Source of the DNA: an uncultured Candidatus Entotheonella sp.
Lineage (GTDB): Bacteria > Tectomicrobia > Entotheonellia > Entotheonellales > Entotheonellaceae
Assembly: GCA_958295825.1 (NCBI GenBank)
Contig: OY282375.1
Coordinates: forward strand, 1,287,489 to 1,351,488
DNA: 64,000 bases
Direction of reading: 5' to 3'
In this document: positions 25,889-36,100 of the stretch, in pieces
Layout of the letters: each line of letters begins with the position of its first letter
Position numbering within the stretch: the first letter of the stretch is position 1
Program-made: the position numbers and the translations under genes
Notes under the pieces: model-generated
Seen by the model: only the letters and a program-made list of their open reading frames with translations
The model's database searches: none
Told to the model about the DNA's origin: nothing

Positions 25889-26860
25889 ATGAGACCCATG
25901 GTGGCGGAAACGGAAACAGCCCCCAGACGGCCGGCCGGGTTGACGGCGTGGCTGGCACAGGAGCGCGTCTTCCGGCTCGTGCCGTTCGTCATGGTGGAGG
26001 GCATGTTTCTGCTCCTGCTGGCCCTGCCGTTCGTTCTGACGATCTACATCAGCCTGCTCAGATGGCGCGCCAACCGGCCTTTCGAGCAAGCTTACGTCCA
26101 GGGCTTCGTAAACTACGCCAGAGTCATCGGCGAGCCGGAGTTCTGGTGGTCGCTCGGTAGAACATTTTACTTCGCCGGGGCGGCGGTGACCCTTGAACTG
26201 GTGCTGGGATTCTCGCTGGCCATGCTCGTGCACCAGGCGTTTCGCGGGCGGCGGCTGTACATCACCATCTTTCTCATCCCCATGATGGTCGTGCCGGTGG
26301 TGGTGGGCTACAACTTCTCGATGATCTACGTCGATTCCGGGCCGCTGAACCAGATTCTCGCGCCGATTCTGACCCCGTTCGGCGTAACGGCCCGCATTCG
26401 TTGGCTGTCCCACCCGATCGCCGCTCAATGGGCAATTATCCTGGCCGACGTCTGGCAATGGACGTCGCTGACGTTTCTCATTTTCCTGTCGGGATTCGCC
26501 GCCTTGCCGCCGGAGTTGATCAACGCGGCCCGCGTCATGGGCGCAAGCCGCTGGCAGATTTTTCGCCGCATTCAGCTACCGCTGCTGAAGCCCGCTATCA
26601 TCATCGCGGTCGTCATCCGCACCATGGAAGCCCTGAAGTTGTTCGACCAGGCCGTACTGCTCACCTTCGGCGGGCCCGGCGACAGCACGCAGACCATCGC
26701 CTTCTTCCTGTGGCGTCAGGTGTGGCAGTTCAACAAGTATGGCTTCGGCGCCGCCGCTTCGGTTCTGTTGTTGCTGCTGTTCTCCAGTCTGATATACGGC
26801 GGCATTTACCTGCTGGTGCGCGAGCGGGCCCTGTTGCAGCAGCCTGAGGGGAGGGGATAA
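25889..26860 (+). CDS. ABC transporter permease, MalF-type
   Basis: A 323-residue inner-membrane permease with six helices. The conserved cytoplasmic EAA loop is present as INAARVMGASRWQIFRRIQLPLLKP (about residues 210-235 in this chain). It pairs with the second permease to form the channel. ATG at 25889 and at 25898 are both possible starts. The stop overlaps the start of the next gene by one base, a sign of translational coupling. Confidence 0.9.
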   Translation: MRPMVAETETAPRRPAGLTAWLAQERVFRLVPFVMVEGMFLLLLALPFVLTIYISLLRWRANRPFEQAYVQGFVNYARVIGEPEFWWSLGRTFYFAGAAVTLELVLGFSLAMLVHQAFRGRRLYITIFLIPMMVVPVVVGYNFSMIYVDSGPLNQILAPILTPFGVTARIRWLSHPIAAQWAIILADVWQWTSLTFLIFLSGFAALPPELINAARVMGASRWQIFRRIQLPLLKPAIIIAVVIRTMEALKLFDQAVLLTFGGPGDSTQTIAFFLWRQVWQFNKYGFGAAASVLLLLLFSSLIYGGIYLLVRERALLQQPEGRG

Positions 26861-27810
26861 TGGCAGCAACCAGCCCCCCTCACGCGTCAACCGCTGCGGT
26901 GAGGCGCCGGCGGCTCTTTCCTTATTTTCGGCACGCGGTCCTGATCGCTTGGTCGCTGATCGTTCTGTTTCCCATTTTCTGGATGGTTTCGACCTCGTTC
27001 AAGGGATCGGGCGAGTGGATCGCTTGGCCGCCGCACTGGCTGCCGCACCAACCCACCCTGTACAACTACCAGCAGATTCTGGCCGTCGGCCCATTGGCGA
27101 CCGCACCCAGTCGGGAGGCCACCGAACAGGTCTACAACATCTGGAAGGCGGTCGGCGACTCGGTGGCCATCGCCACGCTCAGCTCGCTGGTGGCGCTGCT
27201 CATGGGCACCTTCCTGGCCTACTCGATTTCCCGCTTCAACGTGGGCGGCAAGAACTTTCGCTACCTCGTCCTCACTATCCGCATGGTGCCGCCTATCGTC
27301 ATCGCCATTCCCATCCTGATGTACTATGCGGTGCTGATGCCTTACACCACCGACCTGCTGCTGGGCGTGCGGATCAGCCTGTTCGATACCTACGTCGGGC
27401 TCGGCCTGCTGTACGTGGCGACCACTCTGCCGTTCGTGATCTGGATGATGCTCAGCTTCATCGATGAGGTGCCCTACACCCTGGAGCACGCCGCCCGCAT
27501 CATGGGAGCCGGCCGCCTCTACACCCTGCGGCGCGTTGTTCTTCCCTTGGTGGCCTCGGGCATGATGGTGACGTTTCTCTTCATCTTCATCCTCAACTGG
27601 AGCGAATTCCTGCTATCGCTGACCCTCACGCAGCCGCAGGTATCGACGCTGCCTGTCCTGCTAAACAAGTTCCAGAGTGCCGTGGAAGGCCGCTTGTACG
27701 GACCGCAGGCCGCTATCGGCACGGTCATCACCCTGCCCGTGGTCGTGCTTGGCATTCTCATCCAGAAGCATCTGATTACCGGATTCAGTTTCGGAATGTT
27801 GCGGAAGTAG
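26860..27810 (+). CDS. ABC transporter permease, MalG-type
   Basis: A 316-residue permease with six helices and an EAA loop (EHAARIMGAGRLYTLRRVVL). It is the second channel subunit of the CUT1-like importer. GAGGGGAGGGG precedes its ATG within the end of the first permease gene. Compared with MalG it has a long first periplasmic loop (about residues 45-90). It is the last gene of the transporter group. Confidence 0.9.
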   Translation: MAATSPPHASTAAVRRRRLFPYFRHAVLIAWSLIVLFPIFWMVSTSFKGSGEWIAWPPHWLPHQPTLYNYQQILAVGPLATAPSREATEQVYNIWKAVGDSVAIATLSSLVALLMGTFLAYSISRFNVGGKNFRYLVLTIRMVPPIVIAIPILMYYAVLMPYTTDLLLGVRISLFDTYVGLGLLYVATTLPFVIWMMLSFIDEVPYTLEHAARIMGAGRLYTLRRVVLPLVASGMMVTFLFIFILNWSEFLLSLTLTQPQVSTLPVLLNKFQSAVEGRLYGPQAAIGTVITLPVVVLGILIQKHLITGFSFGMLRK

Positions 27811-27869
27811 GCCGCATCAGCCTATTGCGGGACTTATTTGCGCCGGATGGCTGTTTACGGAAAAAGGCC

Positions 27870-27912
27870 GATTGTTAAATCGGTTTAGGCAAGGATTGTT
27901 AAACCATTTTAG
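27870..27912. promoter_or_regulatory. Tandem 19-bp direct repeats upstream of msrA
   Basis: Two near-identical 19-base units (27870-27888 and 27894-27912, 16 of 19 positions equal) sit head to tail with a 5-base spacer, just before the msrA ribosome site. Each contains TTAAA...TTTA, itself a weak palindrome. Such an arrangement could be an operator for a repressor acting on msrA. No regulator gene is adjacent. Confidence 0.45.
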
Positions 27913-27926
27913 AAAGGATAGGCATT

Positions 27927-28541
27927 ATGACAACAAAACGCATACACAGTTTAGTAACCGCTCTTGCGCTGAGCGTCGCCTTACTGGCCGGGCTAGCGAC
28001 TCACGTCACCGCGGCAGAGGCCGGGCACGCCAAGGCCACGTTTGCAGGCGGCTGCTTCTGGTGCGTGGAAGAAGCGTTCGAGAAGGTGCCAGGCGTGATA
28101 TCGGCCACCTCGGGTTACACGGACGGGGACGTCGGCAACCCGACGTACAGGCAGGTCACCAGCGGTCGCACGGGGCATGCGGAAGCCGTCGAGGTGATTT
28201 ACGATCCGGCCCAGATTTCATACGAACAGCTACTCGACGTCTTCTGGCGCAACGTCGATCCCACCGTCGTCGACCGGCAATTCTGCGATTTCGGCAATCA
28301 GTATCGCACCGCCATCTTCGTGCACGACGACGAGCAGCTGCGACTCGCCGAAGCCTCCAAAAAGGCCCTCCAGGAATCCAAGCCGTTCAAGGATCCCATC
28401 GTAACGCCGATCGTCGCAGCCTCAATGTTCTACCCCGCCGAGGATTACCATCAGGACTACTACAAACACAACCCGCTGCGCTACAAGTTCTACAAATGGA
28501 ACTGCGGCCGTGCTCAGCGCCTAGAGGAACTCTGGGGCTAA
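27927..28541 (+). CDS. msrA: Periplasmic peptide-methionine (S)-S-oxide reductase MsrA
   Basis: A 204-residue MsrA with a Sec signal peptide (hydrophobic residues 9-27, likely cleavage after TAA), so it repairs oxidised methionines in exported proteins. The catalytic motif GCFWCVEE is at about residues 48-55 and the C-terminal KWNCGRAQRLEELWG carries the probable resolving Cys. HAEAVEVIYDP and QYRTAIF are family-typical. Tandem direct repeats lie upstream. Periplasmic MsrA would suit a cell with an exposed set of sulfur and redox enzymes; that link is inference. Its stop overlaps the convergent next gene by 4 bases. Confidence 0.93.
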   Translation: MTTKRIHSLVTALALSVALLAGLATHVTAAEAGHAKATFAGGCFWCVEEAFEKVPGVISATSGYTDGDVGNPTYRQVTSGRTGHAEAVEVIYDPAQISYEQLLDVFWRNVDPTVVDRQFCDFGNQYRTAIFVHDDEQLRLAEASKKALQESKPFKDPIVTPIVAASMFYPAEDYHQDYYKHNPLRYKFYKWNCGRAQRLEELWG

Positions 28542-29185
28542 GCCTGCCACGGCCAGTCGCCGAAGGGCTCCGAGCAAATCAGGCGCACGCCTCCGCGTCG
28601 CGCCTGATGAATTCGGTAATACGAATGACCGGTGGGATTGCCGTTGTGGCTCGCCTCCTGCCGGCCGTCGCTGAGACCCATGTTGCACGCCTGAATTCTA
28701 CGGCTGCGGCGCTCCAGAAAGGCGTACACCCACGCCAGAGCCTCCCGGAACGCCAAGCCTTCCGCCAGCCTTTGCCGCACCAGATACCAGATTTTCTCTG
28801 CTCCGATAGCACCGGGAATCTTCATGCCGGGCGGCAGGCGCACGCCTGCAATCAGGCCGTTGAACACGAAGGCATACGGCCCGTGCACGTAGGGCTGCGC
28901 ATACGCCAGATTGCCTTTGTGTTCCGGGAATGAGGCGGCACGCGCGTGCACCACGAGGCGGCGCGTGACGGGCACTTGACGCCCGTAATCCGCCTCGGTC
29001 CAGATCGGCGCCAGTGACCGATGCAGGGACCAACCCACTTCGTCCTGCCACCAGGCCACGCCCCAGCCGTCGCCCTGCCAATCCCCGTCCAGACAGGTGC
29101 TTTGTTCGCACATGCGCGCAAATGGCTCCAGAACCTTCCACACGTCGCAGGGCTCGTCGGATGACAGCAACAGAAACCGGCACAT
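28538..29185 (-). CDS. Class II glutamine amidotransferase (EgtC/YafJ-like)
   Basis: A 215-residue protein whose N-terminus MCRFLLL places Cys2 as the nucleophile once Met is removed, as in class II (Ntn-type) glutamine amidotransferases. GDGWGVAWW, VHARAASFPEHKGNLAYAQPYVHGPYAFVFNG (His and Asn/Gly contacts) and a later LICSEPFG segment fit the family. Stand-alone members include YafJ and EgtC, the latter hydrolysing gamma-glutamyl intermediates of ergothioneine synthesis; no other egt genes are seen here. Confidence 0.85.
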   Translation of the reverse strand: MCRFLLLSSDEPCDVWKVLEPFARMCEQSTCLDGDWQGDGWGVAWWQDEVGWSLHRSLAPIWTEADYGRQVPVTRRLVVHARAASFPEHKGNLAYAQPYVHGPYAFVFNGLIAGVRLPPGMKIPGAIGAEKIWYLVRQRLAEGLAFREALAWVYAFLERRSRRIQACNMGLSDGRQEASHNGNPTGHSYYRIHQARRGGVRLICSEPFGDWPWQA

Positions 29186-29313
29186 GGGCGCCTCCCGGTG
29201 TGATAGAATTCGTCGTTGATACTATCGGAAAAACGTGCAGGGTCAACCGGATGTCGGACGGGCCGCAGTGCGCCTCGCCCGTATCCACGCACGAACGCAT
29301 AGAGGGGGAGTTC

Positions 29314-30414
29314 ATGTTACGGCTTGCATACGTTGGCGGACTGGGGCTGATGGCAGGTCCGGCAGGCACGCATCTGAAACCGGAGGGGCCGGCTCGCGTG
29401 CTGCGGGTACACGATCGCGGCACGCCGGGCCAGCAAAAGGACGCATTTCGCGAGGGTTGGCGGCAGCACGGAGCCGAACTGGTTGGCAGCTTTGAAGACG
29501 TAATTGGCGACGGCCAGCTCGACGGCGTCGTGGCGTGCTGCGGTAAGAATGGCGACGACCTGCAAGTGATTGCCGGCTTGGCCCGGCTGCTGCACGAACG
29601 CTGCGACACGCCGCCCTTCATCATGCACATGTCGACCGTCAGCGCCGGCTTTACGGTTGCGGCAGAGGTATTTTGCAAGGGGCTGGGGGTTGGCTACGTC
29701 AATTACCCACTCACCGGCGGCCCGCTGGGCGCGCAACTCGGCGGGGGGCATCCGAACGGCATGCTCATTCTGGCCAGCGGTGACCAAGAGCTTTACAACC
29801 GCCTGGAACCAACGCTTGAAGTCTTGGGGCGTCCGCGCAATTACGGTGCCTCCGTCTCGGCCGGCGCCGAAACCAAGCTCATCGGACAGCATCTGGTGTT
29901 CAACGGCTGTACCGGCATTTGCACGGGCGCCGCGCTGTACGCGGAATGCTTCGCCGACGGCGTCATGGGCGGCGAACAGCAGGGCGCCTACTTCGACTTT
30001 CTCAACGGCGGCGCCGGCGGCACCCGGCAATGGGACGTGGCCTTGAGCAAAGGCGTCAAGGACGACGACTGGGGCACCGGCTTCGGCATCCGGCACGCCG
30101 TGGTCGACGCCATTTACGCGGCCAAGCTGGCGCAGGAGAAGGGCCTTTCCAGATTATCCATCCAGCCGATGATCAACATCACCCTGGCGTTTTCCTACAT
30201 TCTGGACCGCTATCCGGAACGTTTCCTGGCCACCCACGCCATCGCCCCGGAGATGATTGCCAAGGGCGCCGGCGATCTGGACGCCTTCATGACAGCCCAC
30301 GGCGCCTTCGCCCCGGACATTGATACCTGTCTTGCCAGTTGCATCGACTCGCTGCCGCCGTCGGTGCAACAAACCGTACGGCTGGAGGTGGCGGTGGAGG
30401 ACTTTACCGCCTGA
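29314..30414 (+). CDS. 6-phosphogluconate/3-hydroxyisobutyrate dehydrogenase-like NAD(P)-binding protein
   Basis: A 366-residue protein with the beta-hydroxyacid dehydrogenase layout. The N-terminal dinucleotide fold starts LAYVGGLGLMAGPAG, a variant of the usual GLGxMG motif. YPLTGGPLGAQLGGGHP matches the substrate-binding GG segment, and GAETKLIGQHLV carries the catalytic Lys. The C-terminal helical domain is longer than usual. GAGGGGGAG precedes the ATG at 29314. It is followed by an LLM oxidoreductase 26 bases later, so both probably belong to one catabolic operon with unknown substrate. Confidence 0.7.
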   Translation: MLRLAYVGGLGLMAGPAGTHLKPEGPARVLRVHDRGTPGQQKDAFREGWRQHGAELVGSFEDVIGDGQLDGVVACCGKNGDDLQVIAGLARLLHERCDTPPFIMHMSTVSAGFTVAAEVFCKGLGVGYVNYPLTGGPLGAQLGGGHPNGMLILASGDQELYNRLEPTLEVLGRPRNYGASVSAGAETKLIGQHLVFNGCTGICTGAALYAECFADGVMGGEQQGAYFDFLNGGAGGTRQWDVALSKGVKDDDWGTGFGIRHAVVDAIYAAKLAQEKGLSRLSIQPMINITLAFSYILDRYPERFLATHAIAPEMIAKGAGDLDAFMTAHGAFAPDIDTCLASCIDSLPPSVQQTVRLEVAVEDFTA

Positions 30415-30440
30415 ACGAACAACCAAGGGAGCCAATAACC

Positions 30441-31298
30441 ATGAACGTAGGCATTTTCGTTTTCCAAACCAACACGTCGGTCGATTCGGCGGTACTCGCC
30501 AAGCATGCTGAAGATCTGGGCTTCGAGTCGTATTGGGTGCCCGAACACGCCATCCTGCCGGTCCACACCACGTCGCGCTTTCCCGGCTCGCCCGACGGCG
30601 CCGTTCCCGACGCTTACGGCCGCATCGTCGATCCCTTCATTGCCTTGGCCCGCGCCTCCGCCGTCACCCAGACGATCAAGCTGGGCACCGGCATTTGCCT
30701 GGTCCCTGAGCACAACCCCCTGCATCTGGCCAAGGTCATCTCCTCATTGGATCAGGCGTCCGGCGGGCGCTTCCTGTTCGGCATCGGGGCGGGCTGGCAC
30801 AAGGAAGAAAGCGAGATGATGGGCGGCGATTTCGCGCATCGCTGGACCCAAACCCGCGACGCCGTTCTGGCTATGAAGGCATTGTGGACCCAGGAAGAAG
30901 CGGAACACCACGGCGACTACTACGATTTCGCGCCGGTGCACTCGGTACCGAAACCCGCCCAGAAGCCGCACCCCCCCGTCTTCCTGGGCGGCAAGGCGCA
31001 GAACGTCTTCAAGCGGGTGGTCGAATGGGGCGACGGCTGGATGCCGAACCGCACCTCGGCAGACGAGATCCGGCGCGGCCGCAACACCCTCGGCGAACTC
31101 GCCGAAGCCGCCGGCCGCGACCCCAACACCGTGCAGATCATGGCCTTCGGCCATGCCGGCCATTTCAAGGGTCGCGAGGCGGTAGCGGAATTGATCGACG
31201 CGGGCGCAAACCGCGTCACCATCTGGCTGGAACAAACAGAAGGTGAGGGCGCCCTGGCTGAAATGGATGAGATCGCCCGACAGGTCTTGACAGCGTGA
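30441..31298 (+). CDS. LLM class flavin-dependent oxidoreductase (F420/FMN)
   Basis: A 285-residue luciferase-like TIM-barrel oxidoreductase of the short type often assigned as F420-dependent. SYWVPEHAILP, GTGICLVPEHNPLHLAKVISSLDQASGGRFLFGIGAGWHKEE-type residues and PVFLGGKA are typical of the family. AAGGGAGCC precedes the ATG at 30441. It is co-oriented with the 6PGDH-like gene. Whether it uses F420 or FMN cannot be decided; no F420 biosynthesis gene is visible in the window. Confidence 0.88.
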   Translation: MNVGIFVFQTNTSVDSAVLAKHAEDLGFESYWVPEHAILPVHTTSRFPGSPDGAVPDAYGRIVDPFIALARASAVTQTIKLGTGICLVPEHNPLHLAKVISSLDQASGGRFLFGIGAGWHKEESEMMGGDFAHRWTQTRDAVLAMKALWTQEEAEHHGDYYDFAPVHSVPKPAQKPHPPVFLGGKAQNVFKRVVEWGDGWMPNRTSADEIRRGRNTLGELAEAAGRDPNTVQIMAFGHAGHFKGREAVAELIDAGANRVTIWLEQTEGEGALAEMDEIARQVLTA

Positions 31299-31441
31299 CC
31301 GAGCCACGGGGGCGAACGGAGTGACTCGAACGGGTGCGATGGCCGCCTCAGCATCGACGCACGCGCTTGGCGTCTGCTCCGGCGGGCGGCACCGTTACGG
31401 GAGATGGAGGCGCCGTGGGTGGAATGGGCGCAGGATAGACC

Positions 31442-31630
31442 GTGCAGAATAACGCCCCGAAGATACTGAAGGTCGCCATACACGCGGTCATCATCTGCGT
31501 CCTGTACATACTTTTCAGTTATGCTCTGTACTTGGGACTTCAGGTGCGCCCTGTCTATGGAACGGTTGCCGTCATCATTTCGTTAGCCTTGATTGCCTTG
31601 TATATCTACTTCGGATTCATAAGAAAGTGA
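31442..31630 (+). CDS. Small two-helix membrane protein
   Basis: A possible 62-residue protein starting at GTG with AGGA seven bases upstream. It holds two hydrophobic segments (about residues 10-32 and 37-59) separated by a short polar turn, then FIRK at the end with positive charge, which would be on the inside. No family is recognised. It lies alone between two LLM genes, and its base use is more AT-rich than its neighbours. Confidence 0.45.
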   Translation: MQNNAPKILKVAIHAVIICVLYILFSYALYLGLQVRPVYGTVAVIISLALIALYIYFGFIRK

Positions 31631-31644
31631 GAGCGAATTCGTAA

Positions 31645-32727
31645 TTACAATGACCGGAAGTACGGCATGACGTGCTTGCCCATCAGCCGCAGGGCGCTCA
31701 TGATCTTGTCGTGCGGCAGCTTGCCGTACTGCATGAAGCACAGGACCTGATCGACCCCCTGTTCCTCGTATTTCTTGATCGTCTCGATGCACGTGTCAGG
31801 GTTGCCGATGCAGAACGTTCCCCCGTCCACATAATCCTGAATCGTGCGCCCGGCGCGTTCCTTCTGCACCGCATCCACCGCAAACTTGTACGAATCCGGC
31901 ACCTCGTTGCCCTTCTGGCGCCACGGCTGGTACAGGTCCACCGTTTTGTCCATGAACCACAGCCCGTGCATGCCGGCATTGTCGATGGCCTCTTCGTCGG
32001 TCTCGGCGCAATGCAGGATGCACAACGCCGCCACCTGATTGTTGACGAACTTGCCGACCGGCTTGGCGTTGGCAATGCCCTTGCGGTAATTGTCGATGCG
32101 GTTGCGAAGCTCCTCCGGCACGCCGATATTGAAACACAGGGCGCCCAAACCCTTCTCGCCCGCCGCATAGAAGCTTTCCGGCTGGCCGCAGGCGACCCAC
32201 AGCGGCGGGTGCGGCTCCTGCACCGGCTTGGGAATGACCGAGCGCGGCGGAATCTTGAAGTAGTGGCCGTCGTGCTCGAAGGGGTCCTCCGTCCACATGC
32301 GTGGGATGATGCTGACGGCCTCTTCCCACATCGCTCGCGTCTCCTCGGGGCTGATCTGGAAACCGTCCATTTCGATCAGCGTCGTGGAGCGTCCGGTGCC
32401 GAGATCGCAGCGCCCGTCGCTGAGGATGTCCAGCACCGCGGCCCGCTCGGCAACCCGCACCGGATGGTTGTACTGCGGCGGCAACAGGGCCACGGCGTGG
32501 CCGATGCGGATGTTCGAGGTGCGTTGCGAAATGGCGCCGTACAGCACCTCCGGCGCCGAGCAGTGCGAGAACTCCTTCAGAAAATGGTGCTCAACCGTCC
32601 AGAAGTGGTCAAACCCCACCTCATCGGCAAGCGTCACCTGCTCAAGGACCTGCTTGTAAACGTCCCGCTCGATGCCCGGGTAATGGGGTTCGGGAATCTG
32701 AATCTCGTACATAAGTCCGAATTTCAT
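31645..32727 (-). CDS. LLM class flavin-dependent oxidoreductase (bacterial luciferase-like)
   Basis: A 360-residue luciferase-family protein. FDHFWTVEHHFLKEFSHC, IGHAVALLPPQYNHPVRVAERAAVLDILSDGRCDLGTGRS-type residues (about 77-118) and PPLWVACGQPES are strongly typical of flavin-dependent LLM monooxygenases, which use FMNH2 from a separate reductase. It is longer than the F420-type protein next door and belongs to a different branch. GAGGATG precedes the ATG. Function beyond the family is unknown. Confidence 0.88.
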   Translation of the reverse strand: MKFGLMYEIQIPEPHYPGIERDVYKQVLEQVTLADEVGFDHFWTVEHHFLKEFSHCSAPEVLYGAISQRTSNIRIGHAVALLPPQYNHPVRVAERAAVLDILSDGRCDLGTGRSTTLIEMDGFQISPEETRAMWEEAVSIIPRMWTEDPFEHDGHYFKIPPRSVIPKPVQEPHPPLWVACGQPESFYAAGEKGLGALCFNIGVPEELRNRIDNYRKGIANAKPVGKFVNNQVAALCILHCAETDEEAIDNAGMHGLWFMDKTVDLYQPWRQKGNEVPDSYKFAVDAVQKERAGRTIQDYVDGGTFCIGNPDTCIETIKKYEEQGVDQVLCFMQYGKLPHDKIMSALRLMGKHVMPYFRSL

Positions 32728-32762
32728 GAGTTCATCCTCTCATAGCGAATGCGTATGGCGAC

Positions 32763-33101
32763 CTAGGGCTCCACCTCGCCCAAGGGCCGCGCGAAGGTGT
32801 ATTTCGCCGGCTTGACGACCAGGACTTCGGCCGCATCATCAGCGCTGCGGGTCGGCAGGCTGAAGGGAAGGGTGACAATGAACACAGCGGTGCCCAAAAC
32901 CGTGGCGGCAAGGCCCAATGGCCGTAGCAGGAAGGCATCCGCCAGCATCGCGCCTGCCGCATTCGGCGCTTCTAATACCTCGTTCTCCTCGTCTGTTTCG
33001 TTGGGCTTGGCGGCTTCCTGGGCCGTCGCAAGCGTCGTGGCCGAGAGCAGCACAATGATCAAGCACACCATGAGCCACGACTTCGTTGTGGGCGGAGGCA
33101 T
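32763..33101 (-). CDS. Small exported or membrane hypothetical protein
   Basis: A 112-residue protein with a signal-like N-terminus (MPPPTTKSWLMVCLIIVLLS, likely cleavage after TAQ at about residue 27), an acidic linker and a second hydrophobic segment (about residues 60-80). GGAGAAACC precedes the chosen ATG at 33101; the frame extends 62 codons further upstream without family support. No motif is recognised. It sits just downstream of the EndoQ-UvrD fusion gene on the same strand. Confidence 0.6.
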   Translation of the reverse strand: MPPPTTKSWLMVCLIIVLLSATTLATAQEAAKPNETDEENEVLEAPNAAGAMLADAFLLRPLGLAATVLGTAVFIVTLPFSLPTRSADDAAEVLVVKPAKYTFARPLGEVEP

Positions 33102-33135
33102 CGGGTTTCTCCATACATAAGGTTGAAAGCGGTTG

Positions 33136-36100
33136 TCAAAAGAGCCTGAGTTGCGCGTCCGGTTTTCTTGACCGGGCGCTCTGAGGCCGGAAACGTTGCC
33201 GGTCCAGAAAGCCTTCCTCCAGGTTATCCAGGAACGGTGAGGGCGCCAGCGTTTGCACACGGCCGCGCCAGAGGCGTTGGCGGGCATGGCACAGATACAA
33301 ACGGGTTTTGGCCCGTGTCATCCCCACATAGAACAGACGGCGTTCTTCATTGAGGTCCGCCTGACTGAGCTGACCCCATACAAGCGGCAGCAGGCCGTCT
33401 TCGCACCCCACGATGAAGACGACCGGGAATTCCAGTCCCTTGGCAGCGTGGAGCGTCAGCAGGGAGATGCGGTCGGCGCGCGGGTCCCATGTGTCCACTT
33501 GGGTTCCCAAGGCAAGCTCGGCGAGAAACCGTTCGAGATCGTTCCCGCACGCGGTCGCCAGAGGTTGCAAGAGGTCGAGCGCCTCGAGGCGATCAGCCGC
33601 CGCCGCAACCGTTTCTGCCTCATCATGCTCATACGGCGTGGCTGCCTCAGCGAGTTGCTCGCGCAGGGAACCTGTGCCTTGTCGCTGCAGCAGGGCATCG
33701 ACAAGTGGGGATACGCCGGGATGGTCGATGAGAGGACGATGCGAACGGTGCTGGAACGGCATGCCGGAGCGTGCCAGCGCCTCGACGAGCGCCGGTGCCT
33801 GAGCATCCATACGGTAAAGCACGGCAATGTCCGCAAAGGACAAATGGTCCGTTGCAGCCTCCGCGGCCCGCCCGCTATCGATCGAGAAAAAAGAATGGCC
33901 ACCGAGGAGTTGCTCAACGGTGCGGACCACAAATTCCGCCTCCGCCGCTTCGCTGGCGGCTTCATGCAGAATAATCCGGCGGGGCGCCGCCGAATGGACA
34001 GAAACGGATGCGGGTTGGAAGTCGGATTGCACCATGAGCTGCGTAGACAGCGCGACGATATGGGGCTGGGAGCGATAATTGCGCTGCAATCGCACCACCT
34101 GCACGTTCGGAAAGTCATCCTGAAAACGCTCAAAGAAACGTACGTCGGCGCCCCGGAAGCCATAGACCGCCTGATTCGCGTCACCAATCGCACACACGTT
34201 CCCGTCTGCTGGCGCAAGTTGTTTGATGAGACGCACCTGTTGCTCGTCAACGTCCTGATACTCGTCGATAAACACCCAGGGGTAACGCTGGCGATGAGAT
34301 GCTTGCAAGTCCGGCTGTGTCTCCAGCACGTCTGCTGCCAAACTCACCAGATCGTCATAGTCCACCAGGTTACGGAGGGCCAATTCGCACTGATAGGTCT
34401 CGCAGGCATGCGCCAGCTTGGCCGCCTCGGGAGTCGTTTGGGTCCGCTTGGCATGCGAGATCGTCGCCAGCAAGCGGCGCGCCTGCGTCTCGGAAACGTC
34501 CAGCGCCTTCCGCAGAACATCGAGGCGCTGCGCCGCCGTCGCGATACGGAAGCCGCGCTGCAGGCCCGCCGCATTCCAGTGTTCCTGGAGGATGGCAAGC
34601 CCCAAGGCATGAAACGTGAAGAGCGGGATGTGTTTCCAGACAGCGGGGAGCAGGGTTTGCAGACGGGCGCGCATCTCGTCCGCGGCGCGCCGGGTAAACG
34701 TAATGGCCAAGCAGCGGGCCGCGGGCACGCCACGCTGACGAACCAAATGGGCGATGCGATTCGTCAAGGTCCTGGTTTTGCCGGAACCGGGCCCAGCAAC
34801 GATCAGGATGGGACCGCTCCCGGCCTCGACGGCCCGGCGTTGATCCGCATCCAGCTCCTGGACGACCTCGCTTCCTTGCGGGTAGGCAGCCGGCGTTTCT
34901 TGCACCATCGCACTGACTTGACGCCCCGGCTCCTGCACGACGGACGGAGCCTCAGGCGGCGCCAAGACATCTGGAAATAAGGACCTCCCGAGGGCATGGC
35001 GGCGCAATTCGTCGGATTGAAAAAGGCGGATCGTCCCGTAGGCGCCGTCGTAGCCAGCGTCCCGGATGACGCGGTGCTCACGCAGGCGCGTGATCGCCTC
35101 CGCAAACAGGGAGGACGTCAGGCGGCGGATGTCGTCCAGCGGCACCTCGGTGAGCAGCGGCAACTCAGGGCCGAGCTGGCCCAGCAGCTGTTCATAGTGG
35201 TGGCCGACGCGCTTGCTCTTGCTGCCGACTTGGTGGAGTTCCGACAACACCTCGGGCAGCGGTACGAGGCTCTGCACGTTACCGGCCGTAAGGGGCGGTG
35301 TGTCCTCCATACGGTCGGCCAAGGCTTCCACGCGGTGCATCACCCCGACCGTGAGCGCCTTGCCGCACACGGAGCAGGCGCCGCCGGCAGCGCGGCTCTC
35401 GCGGGGCGACAACCGCACCTGGCAAGCCCGGTGTCCGTCCAGGTGGTACTTACCTTCCTCCGGGAAAAACTCCACGGTTCCCGCATACCCCTGGCCGGTC
35501 TCCAGGGCGCTGCGGATGGCAAAGTAATCCGGCTCGCCGGTAAACACGCAGGCTTCTCTGCCGAGCTTTTCGGGTGAGTGGGCATCCGAGTTGGAGACCA
35601 GCCGAAAGCGATCCAGAGACGACACCCGCCAATTCATCGGCGGGTCGGACGACAGGCCGGTCTCCACGGCAAAAATGTGCGGCGCCAGGTCGGCGTAGCA
35701 CAGGTCAATCGAGTCAAAGCCGGACTTCGAGCCCAGGGCGGCGAACCACGGCGTCCAGATATGGGCAGGCACGAGATACGCCCCGGGGCCAGACTCCAGG
35801 GCAATCTCCAAGAGATGGCGAGAATCCAGACCCAAAATGGGCCGCCCGTCCGATTTCAAATTGCCGATCTTGCCGAGGCTGTGATTGAATGCTTCAACCG
35901 TCGCAAAATCGGGCGCGTAGATGAGGTGATGAATTTTGCGGGTCGCCTCGCCCTTCTTGTAGATCGTCGATATCTCAACCGACAGCATGAAGCGCGTGGG
36001 GCCATGACAGGCGCGCGGCAGCCGGCTGGCGACGGCCCGTTCCAGGTCCGGCCGCAAGCGGAACAGGCCGGGCTCGGCGGGGATCAGTTTGTCCTTGAGC

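Noticed and set aside
24917-26458. Minus-strand open frame of 513 codons
   Set aside because: It lies antisense to the solute-binding and permease genes and is a product of GC-rich codon bias.
33253-34980. Plus-strand open frame of 575 codons
   Set aside because: It is antisense to the helicase part of the EndoQ-UvrD fusion, where all helicase motifs are on the minus strand.
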